Source: Isoetes taiwanensis (lineage: Eukaryota > Streptophyta > Lycopodiopsida > Isoetales > Isoetaceae). From it: a stretch of 64,000 bases of DNA. How positions within the stretch are numbered: the stretch's first letter is position 1; every line of letters begins with the position of its first letter. Under the pieces are notes generated by a model, which made no database searches, was not told the DNA's origin, and saw only the letters and a list, made by a program, of their open reading frames with translations. Made by a program: the position numbers and the translations under genes. The stretch covers positions 969,977 through 1,033,976 of the forward strand of contig JAJEKV010000050.1 of NCBI GenBank assembly GCA_021234155.1, written 5' to 3'. This document shows, in pieces, positions 12,637 to 25,086 of this stretch.

Positions 12637-14765
12637 CTTTTTGTTTTTTGCAATAGTGACCCGTAGAGCCGCCCATTACGCTAACCGACGTACCAAATTG
12701 GGCCGCAGCTTAAGATAGAAAACAGAAAGCTAAATGAGGTATCTTTTATAACACTTTAGCCATATGCGTATGATATACTTACCCTCTATTAGCATGAAGG
12801 AATACTAGGCATTGTATTGTCCATTACAATAGAGGATTCTCCATAGAATAATACACCATTGAAAATTTATTATCATAACAGGCCATTAATGGTAACGACA
12901 GCTCCAGCTAACCTAAGAGTTAAGATGGACAGCTCGAAAACTGGGACCAATCTGACATGAACAGATACGTAAGGTAAGACTAGATATGGAAATTTTTGGG
13001 GTAAATCAAACCCTAAGAATGGGGTTTAATTCGATGGAGTATGGTGACCTCAAGCCTGTGATGAAGAAAGTTTAGACGGCGTAGCTTAGCGGAATTTGAA
13101 GCTTACGCCTTGAGCCCGATATGGATTCTAGGGCCAACTATGGAAACAAAGAGGGAAATTACTACCAAAGAAGAGGTGCTATGGGCAACTAAAGAGGGCC
13201 AAACCATTTGAAGGAAGCGCCAGACGATTATGTGATCTACATAACGCACGGTGAAACACTGTGATTTCGGAGGATGACCTTGACGATACTGTGTCCAAAG
13301 GTTTTAATTAAAATAAATAAAGATAGAAGATTCCTTCAACACAAGCTTTTCATTGATAGATTAAAGCTGATCTTAAAGAAATGATAAAGATCTCTTTAGA
13401 TCTCTATTGAGTAATTCCACCGTAAATAGTTAGCTCTAATATGGCCTAATACAAATGTATTACGAAAGTCAAAAGATCCCTATTGTTAGGAACAAGAATC
13501 CTTACATTTGTATATACCGCTTAAAAATGAGGAATAAGGTGGTTTTCTTCACACTGAAGCAATTTGTGGCTACAGAATAAGAACAAACTGACACCATATG
13601 ACAGCCAAGGGATATAGTAGATAGAAAATAAAAAATAGGACAATAACCGGATGTATGATCGAAGAATGTTTATGTTATAAATGTAAAGAATCATGGAAGC
13701 ATACAAGAGATATAATACTATACACTGATTACATGTACTAAAAACTTATTTAAAGGCAAAAAGGTACAATGGGTTATCAATCCTTAAGAGTCAGAATCCT
13801 AATGTACCTTAACTTTGCCTTATTTACCAAGAATACGCTACTGAGCATTGATTGGTCAGTGTACCGAATTTTCATCCCATTGTCTCTTTTGTTGTAAGTT
13901 TGGTTTAGTCTGGACGGACAAAGGTGTTATGCCAAGGCTCTATCTACTCATTTTCTGCTATCATGAGTTAATGGTTTTTGCTGGAAGTACATGATAAAGA
14001 CAAATGATTCTGTTAAGGAATACATTCAGGTTTTTTGATAATTATGTTATCTTTTGGTACAAAACAGACAAGTTTTTGATATCCAAAAATAGGATGTGTA
14101 TGATGATTTTGAATTCAGCTATGGTTTAGGAAAACATGGCTGTTAAGTGACTGAAAACCTATGAAGGTAGCACTTTTTGTTCAGACATAAGACAGGAATT
14201 AAGAGATCTTTATGCAAGATATATTTCTGTTCTAATGAATTCACAAAATGATTTTGCAGATAAGATACAAATCGTAACTTGAAAAGGTATAAATGAAATG
14301 TAGTTGATTATTGATTATGAGAGCATAATCAGATTAAAGAAATACAGGAACCTTCATATGGTTAATCCAATAGAAATATTTGAAGATATAGGACTTCTGC
14401 TAAACAATGAATATGGAGATAAATTTACTTAATGCATGATTTGAAGATGAGAAATGATTGTGGATAACAACATAAAAATAAAGACAAAAAGGAAGTATTT
14501 ATGGATTGAACCATTGAGTGATAAAATGGAAATGGTATATATGATAATAAATTAAGGTATAGACATACCCGTAGATTAAAACAAAGAAAGTATTTGCTAA
14601 TATAATAATGAGATCGGATTGTGATGATTGTAAAAAGGAAAATGTGGGAAAGTAAAATAGGTAAACAGGATACTATGTTAGAAAGGCTCGGACCGGGCTA
14701 TAGGATGATAAGACCATGGATGGATTGATCAAAATGGGATGTCCGGTCTAGGGACGTAGTTCGCA
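12637..14765 (+). repeat. ~2.1 kb direct repeat, left copy (partner 18886-20925)
   Basis: This block is collinear with 18886-20925. Shared landmarks in order include gcaatagtgac, cagcttaagatagaaaa, ggcattgtattgtcc, caccattgaaaatttattat, a long block ending in gataaagatctctttagatc, atttgtatataccgct, gtaaagaatcatggaag and gatttgaagatgagaaatga. The copies differ by many short clustered substitutions and indels rather than scattered SNPs. A long terminal repeat pair is possible, but no clear TG...CA ends or adjoining primer-binding site were found, so that remains inference. Confidence 0.7.
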
Positions 14766-17700
14766 CTGCTTTAGATACTTCATCATACTGGTACATCCAG
14801 TATTGTCCTTTACCTATTTGCAACTGCTCGAGTGTTTAGGTAAGCCTAGGTGTATGCTTAGGAAGTATGAAGTTAAAAGGAAAAACATAAAAATGTAGTG
14901 TGCTACATAAAAAAAAATGTGACCGATATATGAGACCGATGTGTGTGATGTATTATTCGCATGTGAGACTTATGATGAAGATAAGAGACGAGATCGCATT
15001 CTTACATGGAATGAAATCAAAATTTTAAAAATATTGGGTATGATAAGAATAGGATTGAATGCCCGAACTCAGCAGTGCAAACTATCCTCTGTTGCATAAA
15101 AAACATGAAAGTGCATGAACTGATCCTAGAAAAGGAGGCTATAAGAAAACCAGAACAAATATCTGCAGTTACTCACCTGGGCTTTAGTGAATGGCTTTTG
15201 TTACTACCACAAATTAACAAGTCCTTAAAATGTAAAGAAGATGCATAATTCGCTCACGCTGATTTATATGATAGTTTCACAAGCATAAGGGTGGCACTTG
15301 AACAAAACTACATGAAATGTAGCAGGGACTTCATTATTGGAGTTACTGCTTTGGAAGATGTCAATGACATTAAGAACACCCATGCAAAGGAAGAAGAGCA
15401 AATTAGATTGCAGAAAGCAGAAGCAGCGGCTAATGAATCAACTATAACTGATGATCTGTTTGGTTATGATCTTCTAACAGAGGAGGATAAAGCTATGCTA
15501 AGACCCAAGGAGGATATTAGGAACCGACTGAAATCGTGACTTTAATTCAACTGAGAAACTCATTCGAAATTCCCAACATCCCCGGACAGACTAGTAGAAA
15601 TCACTGGCCCCGCTTTGCAATCAAGCAATCTGGAGAACAAAAAATTTCGGTGCTCTTGCACCTATCAGTGAGGAAGCCTGGCTTATACTAGGTGATATCG
15701 CTGAAAGAAATGGTTATGGAAAGCTGATATTGAAGTTTTTCAAAATGAACAATGTTGTCTGAGAAGGGATACACGCTTTCTTTGACAAAAGTGTAACAAA
15801 AGTGAACGTGATGATGCCGCCCGTATAAGTCATCATATGTGGCTTTACCTAATATCGCCAGATGAATTTCATTAAAAAAAAAGCAATATGGCGCAATTAT
15901 GTGCCCATATTACTTTGCGCATATGCTGAAGATACAATGCTTCGAAGCGCATTACACGAAAACAATGGATGATGAGAGATGATATGGTTAGATCGTTTGC
16001 GAAAGGCGGCATTAAACTCAATATCTATATCCTAATGATGTTTTATGTCGACAAATGGTAGTTATCCGTGAATTGTTCGTTAACTCTCAAAATTTCAGAG
16101 TTGACCTTTATTGACATAGCTTTCGAAAACGAAAAATGCTTAGGGATGCCACACCATGGAATTAGCCATTAATAATCCACAAGGCATTCTGAAAATAAAT
16201 TACCCCTGTAAAGCTACAACCCATATCAGTAAAATTAAATCGCCGACTTTTGAAGGGTACTTTTGGTTCTGCTAGTACCAAAGAACAAGACGTCAAAACA
16301 CAAGAAGACGTATTAAAACCCGCCAGCCGAAGCCAAAACAAATGCCCAACCGACGACCAGGTTACCGTGCACACTTCAAGACCTCCCTACCGACGCAGCC
16401 AAAAGCAAAAGCTAATCTGGAGACTCCAACCAATGGGGCACATTCGTATAATGCAAGAGATGTAAGCGATATGGGTAATACTGTTCGCCACTTTCACCTA
16501 CGATAAATAAGTTGCGACCAAACTTCGATTACTTTGTCGGTTGTAGCTGCATAGATTGACTCCATTTTTGAAAAGCTGCTACGAACGCCACGCCGCGGCT
16601 CAGACATCGACATAATTGGCTGGAATATCAGAATCTGCCATATGAATTTCTGGATGGGTCAGGGTAATACACTGCTTCCGGTTGGGATATCCCGAAAGAA
16701 TTACCTGAACATCATTCTAAATTCCATTAACAAGATAGTGATTAATACCAACCGCTACAGGTAATCCACGAGATGTTGCTGCAATCGCTGTTTTGCAATG
16801 CGATTTTTCTTGGTCGAATACATTTAATAGAAGGAGAACCAAGAAAAAAGATGAAAATAAGGTCGCGATATTTTTATCCGGGGCATCTAGATTCCGCCAC
16901 CAAAGTTGTATATCGCCCATGGTGGATAATGCTTTGGCTAAATAGATATCATGATGCATTATGTTCTCATGGAAGTGCCTTTGTTAAACGATGCGCGACT
17001 TGTGTTATAAAACCCCATATAGTGCTCAAAGATACGCTATTGCCCATGTTTTACCTCACCTTAAAAAGTACGGACTCGACATAAACCATAGTCAAAATCC
17101 ATCACCCGGAAGCCAGCGTAATAAACGCCGAGGTGGTTATGTCGGAAATATGGGTTAAAAACCAATATCCCGCACAAGGCTCAGTGGCAAGATGAACCTC
17201 AAAAGGAAATAAACAATACGTTGTTCGGACCTGATTATTGAACTAAACAGATTTGTATAATTCATCAATTCTGAAGAGAAATATATTAAAACAAGCATTC
17301 GCAGCGACAACACCGGCGTTCCTCAATGACTAATAAGCGTTGTTAGAAGTATTGACGTATTGAATAAAGCATGTTTATGTTGCAGCTGATAAGCGTCATC
17401 AACCCTCGCGATTCATGTCCAAAACATGCGCGAATGAGAGATGACGAGCAGCGCATCGTTCCGCTGATGACTTCGTAAAGGGAAACTGATCAAATTGCCG
17501 CAGGCAAAGGAAAGTCAAAATCAGTAAATGCAACGTATCCCCACCATACATCTCGTGATTCCCGGTGTTAGTGAAAGATTGTACCTTTATCTTTGAATCT
17601 ATAAGGCACAACAAGCATCTATATGAGGGATGACCGCAATAATGCCACGCAGCAATCTTATACCAAATTTCTACCGTGATTGCCACCCAGGCACGATAAT

Positions 17701-18885
17701 CCGCTTCTGGACCTGGCGTCGCAGCGCATATGCGATAAACATCTCCATCTTTCCCGAAAAGTAACCGCAGAATGATGGTATGCCCACTTCCACAATGTTT
17801 TCACTCCTAACCCCGACAAAATAACAGATATCTTTCGGGCGCACATCACAAAGTGCCACGAGAGAATCACTTACCGGAGAAACAGGTATATGCCATGTCA
17901 TTAGCCAAGTTATCAAAGAAGTTGCTGCGCGGGCATGGAGAATAGTAATGGACGGCGGCGCATTAATAAATTGCTGGATGCAAAAACGGAAGGGGAAAGA
18001 ACAAATATAGCCAAATGGTTCAAGATGGACCTGCAAGGCAGTGTTGGTTTCTCGCTAACCGCGAAGTCAAATAAGAACCGGTCCTGATTACTTACAAAAT
18101 CAGCTCATTATGAAGTGCGCATCCTTCATACAAATAGTGGCAATCTTATGGTTTAGCCAAGTTCTATGCTGTTAAATATATATCTGCTCGGTTTGCGTTA
18201 AAGTTTATTAAAAGCCTTGCAAACACAGATATAGAATGTGAGATAAGTAAATATTATCGCTTTAGGCATATGGACGATCTCTCTTGTGGGCCCGGAATTC
18301 ATCCCATTATTAAAAATTCCTTTGGGGAAATCTTCCGGCCTGGGCGGATGATGGCGAGGTATCTAAGATAAAAAATGAGACCATTATGAAGAATAGTCTG
18401 GACCCGAGTAATGATTATGGAGTTCTTGGTCACTTTTTAAATATGAATATTGAAACTTGGGCGAGCCAATATGTTTAACAATCGCATTCGATGCGGATTG
18501 TCTTCCCTTCAAGGCAATCAAATATATACACGCCATGTTGCGCACCTTTCAACATCGTTGAATGCCATATCGATTTTACCACATGGCATACATTAATCTT
18601 CATGTCCTAGAGCAGCTGCCAAAGATATCAATATGATTATAAATGCCTGCCATACGGATTTCCGGACATCAAGGACCGAAGAAGCTGCCACCATCAACAA
18701 TACGAGTCTCGTGCCCAATTTGATAGCAAAATATTAAGCTGCGCTCTGAAACCTCGGCGGATACGTGATGTCCCCGAATGACTCTCATAATGGTTGATAT
18801 TTAATTAACATGAATGTGGTCAACCGCCGCGGCGTCAGCCATCCATACCGCCAAACATTGATGGGCGACCACCTTGTAAGGTTTA
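14766..18885. other. ~4.1 kb segment between the two direct repeats; content not recognised
   Basis: If the flanking repeats are LTRs, this is the internal region of a retroelement of about 8.3 kb. I searched by eye for retroviral-type motifs (protease DSG, RT [FY]xDD, integrase zinc pair) and found none convincing. A ggacgatct (xMDDL) near 18270 has no RT context. The longest sensible frame is 15291-15539, followed by scattered frames at 16250-17084. The sequence may be too damaged by base-calling error to identify by reading. Confidence 0.45.
15291..15539 (+). CDS. Hypothetical 82-residue open frame inside the unrecognised element
   Basis: The frame gives a charged, helix-prone product (HAKEEEQIRLQKAEAAANES, then DDLFGYDLLTEEDKAMLRPK). 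The composition looks more protein-like than its neighbours, but I do not recognise the family. It has no visible signal peptide or membrane segment. It lies just inside the left ~2.1 kb repeat and may be an exon of the element's main protein. A chance frame is also possible. Confidence 0.25.
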   Translation: MALEQNYMKCSRDFIIGVTALEDVNDIKNTHAKEEEQIRLQKAEAAANESTITDDLFGYDLLTEEDKAMLRPKEDIRNRLKS

Positions 18886-20925
18886 GCTGTGGCTTTTTAT
18901 TTTGGGCAATAGTGACCGGTAGCTGGACATGCCAATGAATCAAACAAATTAGTCAGCTTAAGATAGAAAACGTAGTTAAATGAGGCATTCATGCTGTTCC
19001 AGCTCATATGCGTGGCGATACCTTTACCCTATTAGCATCAGGCGAATACCCACAGGGCATTGTATTGTCCACTGGCTGAGATTTCCTCCACAGAATATCA
19101 ATACACCATTGAAAATTTATTATCATAACGCGCCATTTGTAACCCATCTACCAACCTAAGAGTAGATGGATCGCCGAAATCGTAACTAATCTCGACATGA
19201 AAAGATGACGCATGCGGTTGACCAGATATGGAACTTTCTGTGGAAGTAAAATCAAACCCAGCACTTGGGGTTTAATTTGATGGCGCAACCCCTCAAGCTC
19301 GATGAAAGCTTAGACTAGTTGCAGCTTTAGAAGGAATTTTGGGAAAGCCATGTACTTCGAAAATGATATGGATTCTAGGGTCAACTATGGAAACGAGGAA
19401 ATTACCACCAAAGAAGTTGTTATATAACCAAAGAGGGCCAAACCATTTGGAAAGGAAAGCCAGACGACAGGTGAACGCCGCTAACGCACGAAACACAGAG
19501 TCGGAGGACACCTTGACGATGACAGTCCAAAGGTTTTATTTAAAATAAACAAGAGAAGATTCCTTCCAAATTCAATAAGTTATTGATAGATTAGTTTCCA
19601 TCTTAAAGAAATGATAAAGATCTCTTTAGATCTCATTGAGCCCACCAAATAGTTTAGCTCAATATGGCTCATATCACAAACATACGAAAGTCAAAAGTTA
19701 TCCCTTGTTAGGAAACAACTTCACATTTGTATATACCGCTAAAGTACGAGGACAAGGTGGTTTTCTGACCGGAAGTTATCACTTGTGGTTGAATAAGAAG
19801 AACCTGATCTATGACGTTGGTGATATAGTAGATAGAAATAAAAATAGACAATAACTGATGTATGATTGAAGAATGTTTATAAAAGATAAAATGTAAAGAA
19901 TCATGGAAGTTTTATTGGCCGCAGATATAATATACACCGACTACATAAACGCAACCCGATGAAGTAAAGGTATTATTGGTTATCAATGGGAAGAGTCGAA
20001 AATCCTAATGTACCTTTGGCCCTTGGTTTTATTAATGAACATGCTAATGAGTGTATTAGATCGTACCGATTTTCATCCCATTGTCTCTCTTTTTGCTTTG
20101 TAAGTTGCGTTTCAGTTCGATGGATGAAGTTGCGCTGCCAAGGTCAACTATTTTCCATCACATGGCTTTTCACTGGAAGCGGTCATGATAAAGACCATTC
20201 AAATAATTATTCGTGTTTTTTGATAATTATGTTAATCTTTTTGGTACAAACAAGTTATCAAAGTTTTTGATATCCGTACAGGATGTAGCGATCTGCAGAA
20301 TCAGCTTGGTTGAAAACATGGTCGCGGCGGATCAAAACCTTAGCGTTAACTTTTGTTCGCATTACAAGCATGAATTGTTACATCTTTATATTTCTCGCTT
20401 CAATGAATTCAACAAAATGATTGCGCATAACAAATCGCAACTCGGAAAGCGAGCAAATGAAATAGAAGTTCGATTGATTATGAGAGAATAATCGATAAAG
20501 AAATACAGAACCTTCATATGGTTAATCCAATAGAAATATTGCCGACATAGGATCCTCGGCAAACAATGAATATGTAGATAAATTCTACTTTACGCATGAT
20601 TTGAAGATGAGAAATGATTGTGGATAACAACACAGGCACAAAGACAAAAAGGAAGATGGTGGATTAACCATTGAGTGATAAAATGGAAATGGTATATATA
20701 TCTGATGTAATTCAGCATACGTACTGCAGATTAAAATCGTGAAAGAGCTCCGCTAATACATGGCCTGAAATTATCGTGATGATTGCAAAAAGGAAAATGG
20801 GAAAAAGTAAATAGGTGCCCATGATACCATGCCAGAAAGGCCCGACCGTTGCGAGCAGGATGAGGCGACCGTTATATTGGATTGATCGAAATGGATGTCT
20901 GGTCTAGATTCAGTTCGTGAACGTT
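18886..20925 (+). repeat. ~2.1 kb direct repeat, right copy (partner 12637-14765)
   Basis: Right-hand partner of the repeat described at 12637-14765, same orientation and same landmark order. Within it, 20213-20491 stays open for 92 residues (contains KHELLHLYISRFNEFNKMIA). The equivalent stretch on the left (about 14035-14290) shows a similar but broken frame, so part of the repeat may once have been coding. That would be unusual for an LTR and argues for keeping the call open. Confidence 0.7.
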
Positions 20926-21449
20926 TTTTTTACTTCCTTAATATTTCTGCAGACAATATTTCACATATATTTCTGCATAAACATTTATTTATTTTGTACG
21001 CTTTATACGAAGTTTGCCACTACAATAGTACAATACTGTACATCGAACCATTTGTTAAGGCATCAAACCTATAAGAAAGTGGGGAATTATTAAATTAAAC
21101 TCCCCTAACCCCCGCGCTTGTTTTTGCTGATACCGTAGGGCGTCTGGTGTCCGTTGATAACCGCTGCATTCGCCCCAATCATCACAAACGCCACTGCTTT
21201 TAGTAAAGTTTGCCAATCGTCGCCAAATACACAATTAACCGTGAGGTAGAGGCACCGGCATTAACATGTACGCGACATCATTGCTGGCTGGTGCGGCGTA
21301 TTAAAGCCTCGCCAACCATTATCGGACGCCCCGCACTGGTCAACGAAAACAACCGAGAGAGAGAAATGAAATGGCGGGGCCGACAAGTCGCAAAGCCACC
21401 GTAAAGCCTACAGACAGTTTCAATCGAAAGTACATTCAACATTGTAGGT
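20926..21449. other. No recognised gene
   Basis: This stretch lies between the right ~2.1 kb repeat and the degraded 3' end of the first LINE. It contains a short gagagagaga tract near 21357. No coding motif is recognised. Confidence 0.4.
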
Positions 21450-22819
21450 ACATTTCTATATCTCGAGAAAATGCATTAGCCCTCCCCACTCATCATCGCC
21501 TTCTACTAGATACTCAATAATGGTTCGACGCCGCTAATCTCTATAATGAATGTTCCACCAGATCAAAAAATTCTGGAAAATTATCGCAATCCTGGATTAC
21601 TACCCTAGGATATGCGCGTCGGACAACTTAAAAGCGATGTACTTCATCTTCAACTACATTCATAAATAATAATGCCTACATACTCTTTTAAACAGGCGGA
21701 AGCCATATTCCAACGCCTATACTCACCAAACTGTGAACTAAGTCTCCATCTCACGATGCATGCCCGCAGATCCTAACCCGCATCTCCCATCTTCAAAGAT
21801 ACTGATAACCGCATGAGGGTTACGTTCCATGTAATATTCTCGAACGCCGCCATGACTTTCTACCATGCTCTGCACCCGTGATCTGGTCATCATGAAAAGA
21901 AGTTCATAGTGATTTTAGATCCCACTGTCCCAGCTCCACCTCCAGATAACACCCCTATGTTCCAGTTGTTTCAGTTATATTAGTATGCACATAGTTTCAA
22001 CCCCCTAGCTGCGTCTTACATACATAAGCAGCCGCCCTATATAGTTTTCCCATGTTCTATCATCCACATTCAAATTTTGTCAACATATCATATGGGCTCA
22101 GGTTTTGAACACCCGGCCGTTTCTAAAACTTTTGCAAACCTTCCATTTTCTCCAAGTCGTTCAAAGTCAGCTCAATAATCTCACAACCATACAATAGTAA
22201 CCGACAGCCTAACATCAAAGATAATGTTTCAAGCTCCAGCCCCGCAATTTCGCCAGACCTCTATCGCTAGCATGCCCCAGGAGCAAGCCACACCATTGGC
22301 CTTTTGTTCTACCCGTCTCCCAATTGCTTTTATTCACCGGGATGCTCAAATATTTTATAAAGTGAGTCTACTATTTCACTGCCAATTTTTATAGCGTAAT
22401 TTAAGATGGGTCCACCGAGCAATTCCAAAGACAATCATTCTTGGTCTTGGCCATGGTTCTAACCTCATAATTTTCTACACTAAAGTTTAAAGTTTCCATG
22501 CTCAGATACCCCATTTACTGACTTTGACATTATTCATCATCGCGATGTAGAAGTGAAGCAACATCACATAGCTGCCCTCAATGCCATGCCATTATCTCCC
22601 CCAGAAGCTCAAAACCCACTCCTCCAAATGGACCGACAAATAAAACCAATAACGGTATAGAATGCCCGTTACTAACTACTACTTCTTTACATTCTTACGT
22701 AATAGGGAAATGATAACCCAGAACTAGTACTTTCTCATATAGCGGTTTGTTTGCTGTCTCGGTTCATTTGGTACTCAAGTTTATCCATTCTTTTTCCATA
22801 AATTATTTTTGTCTCACCG

Positions 22820-22980
22820 GTGTCAAATGCTTTGGCATAATCCACAAAGAGGGCATATAGAGGTTTCCTTGTCCCTGTGACCAAATCCATCATCGCCGCG
22901 GTGTCACTAAATGGTCTATGGTAGATTTTTTGGGCCTAAAGCACCTTGTCCCATGGCTTCGGACATTAGTTTCTTGACCC
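22820..22980 (-). pseudogene. LINE ORF2, reverse transcriptase core fragment
   Basis: The minus-strand reading gives an RT palm block: DLVTGTRKPLYALFVDYAKAFDT, that is motif A with its catalytic Asp. The equivalent place in the second LINE reads RAMIDAVKGKRKPLFAAFVD. Upstream, 23444-23674 holds the linker (GLPCNSSGSDMECK). Downstream, about 21900-22250, a weak LLLYGCEII and EKMEGLQK block matches the thumb/C-terminal region of the family. The frame is repeatedly broken, so no functional enzyme is encoded as written. Confidence 0.7.
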
Positions 22981-23699
22981 AACCAGCGATTTTGCTATTC
23001 ACCATAGTTGCAAAAGTTTTGCAAAAGACTACTAATCATAATCATTCTATAATTACGGATAAACACATCTCGGACTTATGCAAAGGGACAACCTACGTTA
23101 ATTTGCCATGGCCAGTAAAACCCATCCTTAAAAGCGCATTCATCGGCTTGAGGAGGATTTGGCGTGTCTTCTCCCCAGCCCATTTAAACATCTACTGCTG
23201 CCAAGCCGCTTACATCTGCTGACCTTCCCGTGCTTGGTTTACGCGGTCCCATATCAATATCATTTATTGAAAAACCCATTTATCATCGTGAAATGTTGTA
23301 TGCTAACACTATCTTCCAATCACGGAACATGATACAATTTTTGTACACGGCCTAGCAACTTCTCTACATCCAAAAGCAATCTATTGATTCAATTGTGGCT
23401 TAAGCCTATTCGAACCTTTTAGGTTCAACAAGCAAATCTCGAATCATATCACGGTGTTTTTGGTAAAACTTTCATCGTTCTTTTGATTTAACAAAAGTGC
23501 ATATATTCCTTTTAAGCTTCTTCCTTCTTTCCCCATGTGCGGTTTTGGCTCCACTGTCTTTTTAGTTTTGCATTCCATGTCCGAACCAGAGCTGTTACAA
23601 GGTAACCCTTTTAGCTTTCTTTGGGAACCACAAAACATCACGGTGGCGGACTCAGGACCATTTAAGCCAAGCAAAGTGCTAAGGTCATCAGCTTTATCG

Positions 23700-24627
23700 G
23701 CCTATCAATGCACGCATCTTTGCACACATCAACTTCATATTCATTAGCTTTTATTGTGGCGCATACTTATTCTAGGTGCAACTTTGTGATTATCTAGAGT
23801 AAATGCATGCTTCTCCATGCTCCCACGATGCGCTACATTATAGAGTATGATCAGTTCACGATCTATCATCACCAATGCTAAATCGATGTCGATCCATCAA
23901 TTACGGCTTTTGCAATAACCAGGTCAACAACACTAGCACCTACAAGTAAGCTTTCGGATCGGGATATTTACTCATCCCATTATATATTATCATGTCCAAG
24001 CCGATTACACAAATTCAATATGTGGTTCCCTTGAGGTGTGGGCGGTATTTTGTCCTCGAGAATCCCTAGACCATCCACGTTTGACATCTCATGCCCATCC
24101 ATCATCTCCATCCATATTGGTTCCCCTTGTGCTTGCTCACTATGCTTGTTTGTTCCCAATCCGGCCATCAAAATCTCCTATTAAAAGCACATCTCCATCT
24201 TTGTGCTAGTTTAAAACGTCACTCTCTAATGCAAAAATGGATCATCCCTATCTAAATCATTACCATTATAGCTAGGGGATTTCCGATTGGATAATAACAT
24301 CCCTGCAATAAAACCTTCCCATTCTTTCCTGAAGCTCAACCCAAATGTCTTTTGCTAGTTCCTCATGCCATCCACTAATTTTACCAAATGCTTAAGCTTA
24401 TGCCTTACATAACATGCAATACCACCATGACCTTTTAACTTCCAGTGTTTAAAATTCCAAACCGATTGCAATAAATAAAAACCATCAATGTCTGGCATTC
24501 CTCGCTCTTCATTTTCACAAGTCTCCAAGAAAAATACTATATCTACATCAGCCAAAACATCTTGCATTGTTCCTACTTTAGTTGCATTCATGCTATTTAT
24601 ATTCCAGCACATTATCCTGGCGGCCAC
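23700..24627 (-). CDS. LINE ORF2, apurinic-type endonuclease domain (frame-broken)
   Basis: Starts MAARIMCWNINSMNATKVG, the classic first strand of an endonuclease/exonuclease/phosphatase fold (CWNI/N), followed by IVFFLETCENEE (catalytic Glu). Further along, across frame breaks, it shows a nicking-domain block around 23980-24200 (GNHILNLCNRLG) and then an SVVDLVIAKA-like block (compare SVVDYFLAAA in the second LINE). This enzyme nicks target DNA to prime reverse transcription. The first 90 codons are open. After 24355 several frameshifts are needed. Confidence 0.75.
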
Positions 24628-24636
24628 GATTTCCTA

Positions 24637-24934
24637 TGCATCCATTTCCTCTACAATCACCTTACCACGACGCCAATATGCCTTCTTCCCACTTTGTTTT
24701 GCTTCCCTGAAGATTTGCAGTTGTTCTTTGTATTCCTGTAACTGGTTTTTCGTGAGATTATCATTTATCCAAATGTTTTTCCCCTTCAGCAGTGTTTTCT
24801 TTTTCATCACTTCAAACTTATCCTGTCTGGATCTGAATTTCACTATAATCTGTCTTGCCTTCTCACCTTCCCACGGAAGGCATTCACACACAGATTCATT
24901 CCCAATCGGAAAAGATGGCATTCTCCAATATAGA
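24637..24934 (-). CDS. LINE ORF1-like C-terminal RNA-binding domain (5'-truncated)
   Basis: The minus-strand frame ends in a basic domain containing KARQIIVKFRSRQDKFEVMK, then LKGKNIWINDNLTKNQLQEY and KQSGKKAYWRRGKVIVEE, and stops 7 bp upstream of the endonuclease start codon. This layout of strand-helix blocks with lone basic patches resembles the C-terminal nucleic-acid-binding domain of L1-type ORF1 proteins (Transposase_22-like). The upstream part of the frame runs into the (GA)n tract and would encode only Leu-Ser repeats, so the true N-terminus is missing. The assignment rests on pattern recognition, not on a profile search. Confidence 0.55.
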
Positions 24935-24936
24935 TA

Positions 24937-24989
24937 TTCAGAGAGAGAGAGTTCAGAGAGAGAGAGAGAGAGAGATGAGAGAGAGAGAG

Positions 24990-25030
<41 letters not shown>

Positions 25031-25032
25031 GG
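24937..25032. repeat. (GA)n microsatellite, interrupted
   Basis: A GA/CT dinucleotide tract with a few interruptions (ttcagag, gatgag, gatatag). It separates the 3' end of the second LINE from the truncated 5' end of the first LINE (both transcribed from the minus strand). Confidence 0.95.
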
Positions 25033-25086
25033 AAGTGAAGTGAAGTGTATTATTACGTCTTTTGAGACCATCAGGTCTATTAGATG

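Larger units (their letters stand above)
21450..24936 (-). mobile_element. LINE (non-LTR retrotransposon) copy 1, degraded
   Basis: Read on the minus strand the order is an ORF1-like RNA-binding domain (24637-24934), an endonuclease domain starting at 24627, a linker, a reverse transcriptase core near 22820-22980, and a decayed C-terminal part reaching roughly 21.5 kb. The 5' end stops at the (GA)n tract 24937-25032. The 3' end is only approximate because the reading frame is heavily broken. It shares family features with the second LINE upstream (a GLPCN...ECK linker motif, then a STIDHLVT-type RT core), so both belong to related subfamilies. Confidence 0.8.

Noticed and set aside
12637-14765. 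Calling the 2.1 kb repeats LTRs outright
   Set aside because: No defined TG...CA ends, primer-binding site or polypurine tract could be located.
18241-18330. MDDL as a possible reverse transcriptase catalytic motif
   Set aside because: No surrounding RT motifs A, B or D, and no open frame across it.
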